This document shows, in pieces, positions 53,152 to 61,929 of a stretch of 64,000 nt of DNA. The notes below the pieces were generated by a model. It was not told where the DNA came from and made no database searches. It saw only the letters and a program-made list of their open reading frames with translations. Within the stretch, counting starts at the first letter, position 1; the number at the start of each line of letters is the position of its first letter. The stretch is from Aquipuribacter sp051216895 (GTDB taxonomy: Bacteria > Actinomycetota > Actinomycetes > Actinomycetales > JBBAYJ01), in assembly GCF_051216895.1 (NCBI RefSeq), contig NZ_JBPKAO010000010.1:92039-156038 (forward strand). The letters are read 5' to 3'. The translations under genes and the position numbers were made by a program.

Positions 53152-55272
53152 TCAGCGCAGCACCACCTGGTCGATGAGGTGGGTACCCGAGTTCAGGAAC
53201 ACGTTCATCTGCCGGACGTCGGCGAAGTCCTCGACAGGGCACGACATGTCGGTGGCCAGGTCGATGGTCCGCGTCGTGCTCGTGCCTGCCGGGTAGTACT
53301 GGAACGTCGACTGGCACCAGCGGAAGTCGTCCCCGACCTGCAGGGAGACCGCGACCGAGGACCCGGTGCCGCCGACGAGCAGGTCCAGGCTGAGCGACTG
53401 CCGCTGCGAGGCGTCGACCGGCGCGGCGAAGGGACCGCCGACCCAGCCGTTGCTGCCCTCGGGCAGCGTCACCTGCAGCGACCGGGTCCCGTCCGTGGAC
53501 CAGGTGTCGGTCGTGGTCGTGGTCATGCCCGCCGACCCCCAGCCCTGGGTGCCGTCCTCGAAGGAGAAGAGCGTCACCGGCGCATCCGGCGCGGGGCGGA
53601 CCCGGACGGTGATTTCGGCCGGGTCGCTGAGGCGGCCCGAGCGGTCGGCGACGGTGTAGGACGCCCGCGCGAATCCGGCGAAGCCGTCGGCCGGGACGAA
53701 GTCCACGACACCCGCTCGACCGATCGTGAACCGCCCGCCGTCCACCGCGACGGTGGTCTGGCGACCGGGCGCGGTCGGGTCGAGGTCGATCGTCCCCGGG
53801 ACGAGCCGGACGAGGTAGGAGATGTCGTTGGCGAGGACGTCGACCGCGGTCGGTACGCCGAAGTCGGTCTGGACGAAGTCCACGTCGGCGACCGGAGCGA
53901 AGACGGGGCGGTTGGTCCGGACCCGCTGGGCGTTGTTGCTGATGGTCGTGCAGATCGCGCTCGGGCAGTAGACGGTGAAGCCGTCGTAGTCCGGGTAGGG
54001 CGTGCCGTCCTCGAGGTCGCTGGACAGGATCCAGTAGAGCGTCCCGTCCACCCCGCTGCGGTAGGCGGTGTCGAGCCAGGACTGGTAGACGACGTTGCGG
54101 TGGACACCGGCCTCGGGGTCCGGCTCGACGCCGAACTCGCCCAGCACGACAGGCTTGCGGACCTGCTTGCCCAGCTCGCCGTGCGCCGCGATCCACTCGT
54201 CGCCCCAGTCCGCCTCGTAGCCCCAGGCCTCCGGGTACAGGTGCAGGCTGATGACGTCGATGCCGGGCAGCCGCGCGATGGCCTCACCGTCGACGCCGTT
54301 GGTGCAGGCGTAGCCCTCACCGATGTCGGGCCGCGAGGGGTCGCAGAACCAGCCCTCGTCACCCAGACCGAGCAGGTGGGTGTCGTCGATCGACTTCACG
54401 TGCCGGCTCATCTCGTCCGTCCACTCCGTGATGACGTCGACGTTCTCGGGGTCGCAGGCCCCGGGGCTGGACGGCAGGGCGCTGCCGCGGCACCGGGGCT
54501 CGTTGCCGAGCTCCCACATCAGGACCGTCGGGTCGTCCTTGTAAGCGACGCCGGTGTAGACGTTCTCGCGGTTGAGCAGGTAGGTGATCCAGTCCTTATA
54601 CCAGCCCTTGATGACCGGGTCGGTGTAGAAGTCGTCGTGGTACCAGACGCGGTCGGAGTCGTCGGCCAGGTCGCGCCAGCGGACGTACTGATCGATGCCG
54701 CCGAAGTCGGCCCAGTTGCCCACGAACGGCAGGACGACACGGATACCGCGCTCGCCGGCCTCGGCGACCGCGTAGTCCAGCTGGGACAGGCCGAACTCGC
54801 CCTCGTTGTAGCGGGGCTCGCCGGCCTCCTCGTCCCAGGCCTGGAACCAGGTCGGGCCGTTGCCGTTGCCGTGGATGGAGCTGGTGCGGCCCGGCTCGTC
54901 CGGGTCCTGCACCAGGAAGTAGGCCCACATCCGCATGGCGTCGAACCCCGCCGCCTGCGCGTCGTCGAGCACGTTGGTCACGTTGACCTGGTTGCCCTGC
55001 CCGTCCGCGCCGTACATAAGGTAGTAGTTGTTGGTCCCCGCGAACGTGTAGGGGCGTCCGTCCAGGGTGAGCCGGTCGCCCTGCGCCTGCACGAACCCCT
55101 CGACGGGGCCCTGCACCGGCTCCGCGGCGGGCTGCACCGCAGGCCCTCGTGAGGCTGGGGCGGCCTCCCTGGCGGCGCTGGCCGTGGCCGGCAGGCCCAG
55201 CAGCCCCACCGACACGGCTGCGGCGACCAGCACCCGCAGCGCGGCCTGTCCTCGTCCGTTCCGATCCGTCAT
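53152..55272 (-). CDS. Secreted GH5_7-like beta-mannanase with Ig-like and CBM domains
   Basis: The 706-residue enzyme starts MTDRNGRGQAALRVLVAAAVSVGLLGLPATASA (signal peptide). The catalytic domain spans about residues 65-410: FAGTNNYYLMYGADGQGNQVNVTNVLDDAQAAGFDAMRMWAYF, VLMWELGNEPRCRGS (acid/base Glu) and KPVVLGEFGVEPDPEAG (nucleophile Glu). The sequence N-x-Y-Y near the start and R-M-W-A-F/Y fit endo-beta-1,4-mannanases. An Ig/cadherin-like segment follows (DVDFVQTDFGVPTAVDVLAND), then a CBM-type sandwich (FSFEDGTQGWGSAGMTTTTTDTWSTDGTRSLQVTLPEG). The ATG at 55272 follows GAAGGGTCGACG. A LacI-type operator lies about 67 bp upstream. Confidence 0.88.
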   Translation of the reverse strand: MTDRNGRGQAALRVLVAAAVSVGLLGLPATASAAREAAPASRGPAVQPAAEPVQGPVEGFVQAQGDRLTLDGRPYTFAGTNNYYLMYGADGQGNQVNVTNVLDDAQAAGFDAMRMWAYFLVQDPDEPGRTSSIHGNGNGPTWFQAWDEEAGEPRYNEGEFGLSQLDYAVAEAGERGIRVVLPFVGNWADFGGIDQYVRWRDLADDSDRVWYHDDFYTDPVIKGWYKDWITYLLNRENVYTGVAYKDDPTVLMWELGNEPRCRGSALPSSPGACDPENVDVITEWTDEMSRHVKSIDDTHLLGLGDEGWFCDPSRPDIGEGYACTNGVDGEAIARLPGIDVISLHLYPEAWGYEADWGDEWIAAHGELGKQVRKPVVLGEFGVEPDPEAGVHRNVVYQSWLDTAYRSGVDGTLYWILSSDLEDGTPYPDYDGFTVYCPSAICTTISNNAQRVRTNRPVFAPVADVDFVQTDFGVPTAVDVLANDISYLVRLVPGTIDLDPTAPGRQTTVAVDGGRFTIGRAGVVDFVPADGFAGFARASYTVADRSGRLSDPAEITVRVRPAPDAPVTLFSFEDGTQGWGSAGMTTTTTDTWSTDGTRSLQVTLPEGSNGWVGGPFAAPVDASQRQSLSLDLLVGGTGSSVAVSLQVGDDFRWCQSTFQYYPAGTSTTRTIDLATDMSCPVEDFADVRQMNVFLNSGTHLIDQVVLR

Positions 55273-55338
55273 CGTCGACCCTTCGTCGCGCCGGGCCACA
55301 CCGCCCGGTCGGACCCGTTCTACCTTCGCTCTGACCGT

Positions 55339-55356
55339 CATGTCAACGATGTCATT
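55339..55356 (-). promoter_or_regulatory. Mannan-locus LacI-type operator upstream of the mannanase gene
   Basis: CATGTCAACGATGTCATT, centred on CG at 55347-55348, matches AATGACAACGTTGTCATT at 13 of 16 flanking positions. Half-sites (TTGTCTT at 55389, AATGACAT at 55427) are nearby. Confidence 0.68.
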
Positions 55357-55458
55357 CGTGGGTCCAGACCTACGAATGCCGTCTGACGTTGTCTTACGAG
55401 GGATCTACCAGTCGTCTCGTACGCGCAATGACATCGTGTGCACGCGAAGGCCCTCTAG

Positions 55459-57228
55459 TCAGGAGACCGGTTCAGCCCGGTCGAGCGCGTCGAGGTGGGC
55501 GTAGAGCCCGCCGGCGGCCAGGAGCTCTCCGTGGCTGCCCTGTTCGGCCACCTGGCCGGCGCGCAGCACGACGATGCGGTCCGCGCTGCGCACGGTCGAC
55601 AACCGGTGGGCCACGACCAACGTCGTCCGGCCAGCCATCAAGCGTTGCAGGGCCTCCTGCACCGCGGCCTCGGACTCTCGGTCCAGCGCGGACGTGGCCT
55701 CGTCCAGGACGAGGACCCTCGGGTCGCGGGCCAAGGCACGGGCGATGGTGAGGCGCTGGCGCTGTCCGCCCGACAGTCGGGCGCCGCGCTGCCCGACCCA
55801 CGCATCGGGCCCGCCCATCTCGGTGACGAAGTCCCAGGCGTTGGCGTCCTTCAGGGCCTGCGCGACCGAGGACTCGTCGAGGTCCAGGCCGTGCGCCACG
55901 TTGTCGCGCACGGTGCCCTCGAACAGCAGTGCCTCCTGCGGCACGACCGCCAGGTGGCGGCGGTAGGAGCGCAGGTCCAGCGTGGTCAGGTCCTGACCGT
56001 CGACCAGCACCGCGCCGTGCTGCGGGTGCAGGAAGCCGACCACGAGGTTGAGGACCGTCGACTTGCCGGACCCCGACGGTCCCACCAGCGCTACGGTCTC
56101 CCCGGCGGCGACGTCCAGGTCGAGGCCGTCGAGGGCGAGGTCCTCCGAGTCGTCGTAGCGAAGACGCACCCCGCGCAGACGGATCCGGCCCTCGACACGA
56201 TCCACGACGGCCTTCCCCTCGTTCCGCTCGACGTCCGCCTCGCCCAGCACTTCAGCCATCGACCGCACCGACTCCAAGCCCTTGGAGAACTGCGGGGCCA
56301 GGTTCATCAGCATCGTGACGGACCCGGTGAGAGCGACGAAGTAGGTCGACAGCAGGACCACGTCACCGGCGCTCACCGGGATGGCGCCCGTGCGGGCCGC
56401 CCATGCCGCGGTCACGAGGCAGGCCACGCTCAGCAGCTGGAACAGCACCCAGGCCACCGCGTTGAACCGTCCGTTGAGCACGTCGAGGCGGACGCCCTCA
56501 CGGCGCACGTGCGCCAGGGAGCCGTCGATGCGCTCCAGGGCCCGGCTTTCCAGGGCGTGGGCGCGGGTCACCGGGATCAGGTGGGTCATCTCGCTGACGG
56601 CGGCCGACAGCTGCTCGACCTCGTGGCGGAACGCCGCGTTGCGAGTGGTCATGCGCCGCTTCATCGCCTGCACCAGCAGCGCCGCAGCCGGCACGGCCAC
56701 GAGGAACACCGGCAGGAACTCCGGGACGCGCCACGCCGTCAGGGCGATCGCACCTGCCAACGTCGTCACGGCAGCCAACCCGGAGTCCAGCACCTGCCGC
56801 GTGGCGTCCACCACTGTCTCCACGTCGCGCACGACCTTGGCCTGCAGCACCCCGGCGCTCATGCGCCGGTGGTAGCCGATCGACAGCTGCTGGAGCCGGT
56901 GGCACAGACCAGCACGCAGGTCGGTCTCCACCGTACGCACGGCAGTGCTCGACCACTTGGCATACACCGAGGTCAAAGGCACGTTCTGAACGATCAGCAC
57001 CGTCATGACGGCGGCGTTCAACCACAGCACCGACAGCGGCTGCTCCTCCACGACCATGTCGATGACGTTGGCGGTCAGCAGGGGCATCACCCAGACCGGA
57101 GAGTGCTTGAGAGCGAAGGCCCCCGCGGCAACCAGCAGACGCCACCGCTGCGCCCGGAACAGCCGGAGCGCGCTGCGCAGCGGCCGGTCCCGTTCGATCC
57201 GAGGCAGAGCCCGGTCCATCGTTGTCAT
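55459..57228 (-). CDS. ABC exporter with fused membrane and ATPase domains
   Basis: The 589-residue half-transporter has a six-TM type-1 exporter domain (residues ~30-330; for example RWRLLVAAGAFALKHSPVWVMPLLTANVIDMV) and an ATPase domain: ALVGPSGSGKSTVLNLVVGFL (Walker A), VPQEALLFEGTVRDNVAHG (Q-loop), GGPDAWVGQRGARLSGGQRQRLTIARALA (signature) and VLVLDEATSALDRESEAAV (Walker B). It would form a dimer. The cargo is unknown. The ATG at 57228 has AAGGATGGCCGG upstream. It stands inside the mannan locus between mannanase and lacI but has no obvious LacI site, so it may be unrelated. Confidence 0.9.
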   Translation of the reverse strand: MTTMDRALPRIERDRPLRSALRLFRAQRWRLLVAAGAFALKHSPVWVMPLLTANVIDMVVEEQPLSVLWLNAAVMTVLIVQNVPLTSVYAKWSSTAVRTVETDLRAGLCHRLQQLSIGYHRRMSAGVLQAKVVRDVETVVDATRQVLDSGLAAVTTLAGAIALTAWRVPEFLPVFLVAVPAAALLVQAMKRRMTTRNAAFRHEVEQLSAAVSEMTHLIPVTRAHALESRALERIDGSLAHVRREGVRLDVLNGRFNAVAWVLFQLLSVACLVTAAWAARTGAIPVSAGDVVLLSTYFVALTGSVTMLMNLAPQFSKGLESVRSMAEVLGEADVERNEGKAVVDRVEGRIRLRGVRLRYDDSEDLALDGLDLDVAAGETVALVGPSGSGKSTVLNLVVGFLHPQHGAVLVDGQDLTTLDLRSYRRHLAVVPQEALLFEGTVRDNVAHGLDLDESSVAQALKDANAWDFVTEMGGPDAWVGQRGARLSGGQRQRLTIARALARDPRVLVLDEATSALDRESEAAVQEALQRLMAGRTTLVVAHRLSTVRSADRIVVLRAGQVAEQGSHGELLAAGGLYAHLDALDRAEPVS

Positions 57229-57330
57229 CCGGCCATCCTTGCCCACGTCGACCGCAAGAGAGCAACTGCGGGTGCTCTCGACGGCCCCGGGGGGTGACTG
57301 GCGGGGCGCCCGGTGCTGCCTTGGTCGCCC

Positions 57331-57360
57331 CGGTGCCGCCCGGTGCCGCCCGGTGCCGCG
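57331..57360. repeat. Three 10-bp tandem repeats
   Basis: CGGTGCCGCC occurs at 57331 and 57341, with CGGTGCCGCG at 57351, just before the lacI 3' end. Noncoding; function unknown. Confidence 0.7.
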
Positions 57361-57364
57361 TGGG

Positions 57365-58390
57365 TCAGTCCGGCGGGGGCTGCTCGCCCGAGCCGCGGGG
57401 GACCAACCGGGTGGGGAGCACCAGCTGCTCCACGGGAGCGTCGAGGTCGTCCTGGCGGGTGAGGGCGAGCAGGGCGGCCTCGCGGCCCATCTCCTCCGGC
57501 TCGTGGGCCACGACCGTGATGCCGAGGGCGTCGGCGAGGTCGAAGTCGTCGAAGCCGATCAGAGCTGGAGGGGCGTCCAGGCCTCGCCAGGCGCGCAGGA
57601 CGCCGGTGCTCGCACGGTTGTTGCCCGCCAGGACGGCGGTCGGCGGCTCGTCCAGGTCGAGGAGCTCGCGTGCCGCCTTCTCCGCCGACCCGGAGTCGGG
57701 CGCGTCGGTGCGCTCGTACTCCGTGACGACGTCGATACCTGCCGAGGCCAGGGCGGACCGGTAGCCCGCCAGCCGTTGGCCGTGGGTGTAGAGGGTGGGA
57801 GAACTGCCGATGAACGCTATTCGGCGGTGCCCGACCGCCAGCAGCGACCTGACCGCCTCGCGGGCGCCGTCCTGGTTGGCGAACACCACGCTGTCCGCGG
57901 TGAGGTTGGAGGCGGGGCGGTCGACGGTCACGACCGGGGTGCCTAGCTGACGTTCGCCCTCCAGGTACCCCTGGTCTGTGGCGATCGGCACGAGGATGAG
58001 GCTGCGGACCCGCCGCTCGAGCATGGCCTGCACGACCGCGGCTTCACGGCCGGGGTCGTCGTCGGTGGCGGCCAGCACCATGGTGAGGCCGTGCTCGGCC
58101 AGGGTGCGCTCGATGCCGGCGGCCACACGCGAGTAGAACGGGTTCGTCAGGTCTCCGATGACGAAGGCCACGGTCGTGGAGACCCCGCCCCGGCGGAGGT
58201 CGCGAGCCAGGTGGTTGGGGCGGAAGCGCAGCCGGCGCGCAGCCTGCATGACGTGGTCCCGGGTCTCCGGGCGGACGTTCGTCTCCCCGGACACGACCCG
58301 CGAGACCGTCTTCACGCTTACCCCGGCCAACCGGGCGACGTCCGCCAGGGTCGCACGCGGGATCGCTGCGCGGGGACCATCTGGCGTCAC
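57365..58390 (-). CDS. LacI-family repressor of the mannan locus
   Basis: The 341-residue protein has the HTH (TLADVARLAGVSVKTVSRVVSGETNVRPETRDHVMQAARRL), the hinge RPNHLARDLRRGGVST and the sugar-binding domain (VAFVIGDLTNPFYSRVAAGIERTLAEHGLTMVLAATDDDPGRE, then PTAVLAGNNRASTGVLRAW). The probable inducer is a mannose-type sugar. It is divergent from the sugar importer operon; the shared 242-bp region contains two copies of the AATGACAACGTTGTCATT-like operator. The start is GTG at 58390. Confidence 0.9.
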   Translation of the reverse strand: MTPDGPRAAIPRATLADVARLAGVSVKTVSRVVSGETNVRPETRDHVMQAARRLRFRPNHLARDLRRGGVSTTVAFVIGDLTNPFYSRVAAGIERTLAEHGLTMVLAATDDDPGREAAVVQAMLERRVRSLILVPIATDQGYLEGERQLGTPVVTVDRPASNLTADSVVFANQDGAREAVRSLLAVGHRRIAFIGSSPTLYTHGQRLAGYRSALASAGIDVVTEYERTDAPDSGSAEKAARELLDLDEPPTAVLAGNNRASTGVLRAWRGLDAPPALIGFDDFDLADALGITVVAHEPEEMGREAALLALTRQDDLDAPVEQLVLPTRLVPRGSGEQPPPD

Positions 58391-58490
58391 GACCTAAATG
58401 GTAGCAGCGGGCCCCCTGTCGGCCGTTGTCCGACGATGCCACGACGGGCGGGCGCCGGCCCAGCGCCGCAGGTAACGAAGCCGCAACATC

Positions 58491-58508
58491 AATGACGGCG
58501 TTGTCATC
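58491..58508. promoter_or_regulatory. Mannan-locus LacI-type operator
   Basis: AATGACGGCGTTGTCATC, centred on CG at 58499-58500, matches the operator consensus at 13 of 16 flanking positions. It lies in the divergent region between lacI and the importer operon. Confidence 0.72.
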
Positions 58509-58601
58509 CACGATTGACGGCCGGTCCGTGGCGTGCGTATGGTCGCGCCTCACCACGGTCGGACAGTGCGCCAGAGACGGCGCGGTGCCACCGGAACCGA
58601 C

Positions 58602-58619
58602 AATGTCAACGTCGTCATT
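58602..58619 (+). promoter_or_regulatory. Mannan-locus LacI-type operator next to the importer RBS
   Basis: AATGTCAACGTCGTCATT, centred on CG at 58610-58611, matches at 14 of 16 flanking positions. Its right edge abuts the Shine-Dalgarno (AGGAG at 58621) of the binding-protein gene. Confidence 0.75.
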
Positions 58620-58632
58620 GAGGAGAAGCGCG

Positions 58633-59961
58633 ATGAGAGCGCACCGCACCCCCTGGTTGGTCATCACGACCGCCGCCGTCCTCACCCTCGCCGCCTGCGG
58701 CGGTTCGTCCTCCGCCGACGACGAGGCCACCGGTGCCGTCGGCGCCGGTGGTGAGGCCGCCGAGGACGTCAGTGGTGACATCACCGTCCTGACGAACCGC
58801 ACCGACCTGGTCGACACCACCTTCGCGGAGTACAAGGAGACCTTCGAGGGCCTCTACCCCGAGGTCACCGTGAACTTCGAGGCGATCACGGACTACGAGG
58901 GTGAGGTCCGGATCCGGATGAACACCTCCGACTACGGCGACGTCCTGCTGATCCCGAACTCCATCACCGCCGACCAGCTCCCCAGCTTCTTCTCGCCCCT
59001 CGGTTCGGTGGAGGAGCTGGGTGAGGAGTACCGCTACGTCAACGAGCAGGCCTACGAGGGCGAGGTGTACGGCCTCGCCATCGTCGGCAACGCCCAGGGC
59101 ATGGTCTACAACAAGGCCGTCTGGGAGGAGGCCGGCATCACCGAGCCCCCCGCCACGCCGGAGGAGTTCCAGAGCGCGCTGCAGGCCATCGCCGACAGCA
59201 CCGACGCCGTCCCGCTCTACACGAACTACGCCGACGGCTGGCCGTTGACCCAGATCGAGAACAACCGCGGCGCCATCTCGGCGAACCCCGACGCCGTCAA
59301 CGAGCTCGTGCAGTCCGACGCGCCCTGGGCCGAGGGCGAGGAGCACTACATCATGGACTCGCTGATCTTCGACGCGGTCGAGGCCGGCCTCACGGAGGAC
59401 GACCCGACGACGACGGAGTGGGAGCTGTCCAAGGAGCTCCTGGCCACCGGCCAGGTGGCCACCATGGTGCTCGGTTCGTGGTCGGTCGTGCAGATGCAGG
59501 AGCTGGCCGACGACCCGGACAACATCGGCTTCATGCCCTTCCCGAACCAGGTCGACGGCACGTTCTACTCCGCCTCGGCGGGCGACTACAAGAACGCCGT
59601 CAACGTCAACTCCGAGAATCAGGAGGCCGCACGGGCCTGGGTCGACTGGTTCGCCAACGAGTCCGGCTACGCCGAGGACCAGGGCGGCCTGACGCCGCGT
59701 CTGGACGGGCCCAACCCCGAGACGTTGGCCGACTTCGAGGAGCTCGGCGTCGAGCTGCTCGAGATCAACCCCGCGCCGGCCGGTGAGGAGGGCCTGGTCC
59801 AGAACATCGACGCCGCCGCCGAGATCGGTCTGTTCGAGCCGATCTACCGTCAGCGTCTGGTCGACGCCGCCCGGGGCGCGTCCGACGAGACCAAGGAGCA
59901 GATCTTCGAGGACCTGAACACCCGCTGGGCCGAGGCCCGCGCCGCCGTCACCGCCGAGTGA
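58633..59961 (+). CDS. Sugar ABC transporter substrate-binding lipoprotein (mannan locus)
   Basis: The 442-residue family-1 solute-binding protein has a lipobox LTLAAC (MRAHRTPWLVITTAAVLTLAACGGSS). Landmarks: DITVLTNRTDLVDTTFAEYKETFEGLYPEVTVNFEAITDYEGEVRIRMN, VYGLAIVGNAQGMVYNKAVWEEAGITEPPATPEEF, VATMVLGSWSVVQMQEL and FYSASAGDYKNAVNVNSENQEAARAW. It probably binds manno-oligosaccharides (inference from context). The ATG at 58633 is preceded by AGGAGAAGCGCG. It is first in a five-gene set: permeases, ROK kinase and GH2 enzyme follow. Confidence 0.92.
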   Translation: MRAHRTPWLVITTAAVLTLAACGGSSSADDEATGAVGAGGEAAEDVSGDITVLTNRTDLVDTTFAEYKETFEGLYPEVTVNFEAITDYEGEVRIRMNTSDYGDVLLIPNSITADQLPSFFSPLGSVEELGEEYRYVNEQAYEGEVYGLAIVGNAQGMVYNKAVWEEAGITEPPATPEEFQSALQAIADSTDAVPLYTNYADGWPLTQIENNRGAISANPDAVNELVQSDAPWAEGEEHYIMDSLIFDAVEAGLTEDDPTTTEWELSKELLATGQVATMVLGSWSVVQMQELADDPDNIGFMPFPNQVDGTFYSASAGDYKNAVNVNSENQEAARAWVDWFANESGYAEDQGGLTPRLDGPNPETLADFEELGVELLEINPAPAGEEGLVQNIDAAAEIGLFEPIYRQRLVDAARGASDETKEQIFEDLNTRWAEARAAVTAE

Positions 59962-60034
59962 CACAGCGACGGGGGGCGCGGGGACACCCCCGTGCCCCCC
60001 GTCATCACCGGTCGACGGCCCACTGGAGGTCCTC

Positions 60035-60985
60035 ATGACAACTCAGCCCGGCGCCCCCACCGGCGTCGCCCCCGTGATCGCCGCGAAGGGGCGGGTCCGC
60101 ACCGAACGTGCACGTCCCCGCATCAACGCCGCACTGGTGCCGTGGCTGTTCCTGGCCGTGCCGTTGGCGTTCCTGCTGGTGTTCACGTACTACCCGGTCG
60201 GCAACATGTTCTGGTACTCCGTCACCGACTGGGACGGCCTGGACCCGGTCAAGACGTTCGTCGGGTTCGACAACTACGTGTCGATCACCACCCGCCCGGA
60301 ACTGTTCGGCGTGTTCGTGGTCAGCCTGTACTACCTGGCCGCCTCGGTGCTGCAGATCCTGCTCGCGCTGTACTTCGCGACGGTGCTGAGCTTCAACGTC
60401 CGGTTCCGCAACCTGTTCAAGGGAATCCTGTTCTTCCCCTACCTGATCAACGGGGTCGCGATCGGCTTCATCTTCCTGTACTTCTTCCGACCCGGCGGCA
60501 CCCTCGACGCGCTGCTCGTGGCCTTCGGCGCCGAGGCCGCCACGCAGCAGTGGCTCGGCAACCCCGACATCATCAACTTCTCCCTGGCCGGGACGTCCGT
60601 CTGGCGCTACATGGGCCTCAACTTCGTGCTGTTCCTCGGCGCGATCCAATCGATCCCGGCCCAGCTGTACGAGGCGGCCGAGATCGACGGCGCCAGCCGC
60701 TGGCAGCAGTTCCGCCACATCATCGCCCCCGGCATCAAGCCGGTCATCAGCCTCACGGTGATCCTGGCCATCAGCGGGTCGCTGGCCGTCTTCGAGATCC
60801 CGTACATCATGACCGGTGGCGCCAACGGCAGCACCACCTTCGTCATCCAGACCATCGACACCGCGTTCAAGTTCCGCAACGTCGGGCTCGCTTCCGCCAT
60901 GGCCGTCGTCCTGCTGCTGATCGTGCTGGCCGTCACCTGGGTGCAACGACGCCTGGTCCCGGACGAGAAGGTGAACCTGACATGA
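60035..60985 (+). CDS. Sugar ABC transporter permease (MalF type, mannan locus)
   Basis: The 316-residue membrane protein has six TM helices, starting LVPWLFLAVPLAFLLVFTYYPVGNMFWYSVTDWDGLDPVKTFVGFDNY. The EAA loop is QLYEAAEIDGASRWQQFRHIIAPGIKPVISLTVILAI. It is separated from the binding-protein gene by 73 bp that include an AGG-rich RBS (GGAGGTCCTC), and its stop overlaps the next permease start as ATGA. No ATPase gene is found beside it. Confidence 0.92.
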   Translation: MTTQPGAPTGVAPVIAAKGRVRTERARPRINAALVPWLFLAVPLAFLLVFTYYPVGNMFWYSVTDWDGLDPVKTFVGFDNYVSITTRPELFGVFVVSLYYLAASVLQILLALYFATVLSFNVRFRNLFKGILFFPYLINGVAIGFIFLYFFRPGGTLDALLVAFGAEAATQQWLGNPDIINFSLAGTSVWRYMGLNFVLFLGAIQSIPAQLYEAAEIDGASRWQQFRHIIAPGIKPVISLTVILAISGSLAVFEIPYIMTGGANGSTTFVIQTIDTAFKFRNVGLASAMAVVLLLIVLAVTWVQRRLVPDEKVNLT

Positions 60986-61929
60986 CGACGACCCCCACCC
61001 GAGGGACCGCCGCCGGCACCGGGGGACCCTCCGACGCCCGGACCGAGCTGTTCACCACGCCCCTGGAGGGCCTGAGCCGGCGCCCGGTGACAACGACCAC
61101 ACGGGTGCTGCGCGTCCTCGGCACCGTCGGCAAGTACGTCTCGCTGGTGCTCGGGTGCCTGGTGGCGCTCGTGCCGCTCGTCGTCATCTTCATGACGTCG
61201 TTCAAGACGCCGGAGGAGTACCGCGCCACCGGCCCGCTGGACCCCCCCGACAGCTTCCTCAACGTCGACAACTACGTCAGTGCGTTCGTCGGTGGGGCCA
61301 TGCTCACCGGCTTCGTCAACACGGCGGTCATCCTCGCCTTCTCCCTGGTGGGGACCGTGGTCATCGGGGCGATGGCCGCCTACGCGCTGGACCGGTTCCA
61401 CTTCCGGGGTCGCTGGTTGGTGGTGGCCCTGTTCCTGTTCGCCACGCTCGTCCCGGCCGTCACCACGCAGGTCGCGACCTTCCAGGTCATCAGCGGCCTG
61501 GGTCTGTTCAACACCCGTTGGTCGGTCATCGCCCTGTTCCTGGGCACCGACATCATCTCCATCTACATCTTCATGCAGTTCCTGCGCGGGGTGCCCAAAG
61601 AGCTCGACGAGGCCGCCGCGCTGGACGGTGCCAACGTGTGGACCATCTTCTGGCGCATCATCTTCCCGTTGCTCAAGCCGGCCATCGCCACGGTCGTCAT
61701 CATCAAGGGCATCGCCATCTACAACGAGTTCTATCTGCCCTTCCTCTACATGCCGAGCCGCGACCTAGGGGTCATCTCCACGTCGCTGTTCCGGTTCCAA
61801 GGACCGTTCAGCGCGCAGTGGGAAGTCATCTCCGCTGGCGTGGTGATCGTGATCCTCCCCGCGCTGGTCACGTTCCTGTTCCTGCAGCGCTACATCTACA
61901 ACGGCTTCACCTCGGGAGCGACCAAGTGA
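60982..61929 (+). CDS. Sugar ABC transporter permease (MalG type, mannan locus)
   Basis: The 315-residue membrane protein is the second permease of the mannan-locus importer. TM1 is YVSLVLGCLVALVPLVVIFMTSFKTPEEYRATGPLDPPDSF. The EAA loop is ELDEAAALDGANVWTIFWRIIFPLLKPAIATVVIIKG. An N-terminal ~45-residue soluble tail precedes TM1. The start overlaps the previous stop, and its own stop overlaps the ROK kinase start (GTGA). Confidence 0.92.
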   Translation: MTTTPTRGTAAGTGGPSDARTELFTTPLEGLSRRPVTTTTRVLRVLGTVGKYVSLVLGCLVALVPLVVIFMTSFKTPEEYRATGPLDPPDSFLNVDNYVSAFVGGAMLTGFVNTAVILAFSLVGTVVIGAMAAYALDRFHFRGRWLVVALFLFATLVPAVTTQVATFQVISGLGLFNTRWSVIALFLGTDIISIYIFMQFLRGVPKELDEAAALDGANVWTIFWRIIFPLLKPAIATVVIIKGIAIYNEFYLPFLYMPSRDLGVISTSLFRFQGPFSAQWEVISAGVVIVILPALVTFLFLQRYIYNGFTSGATK

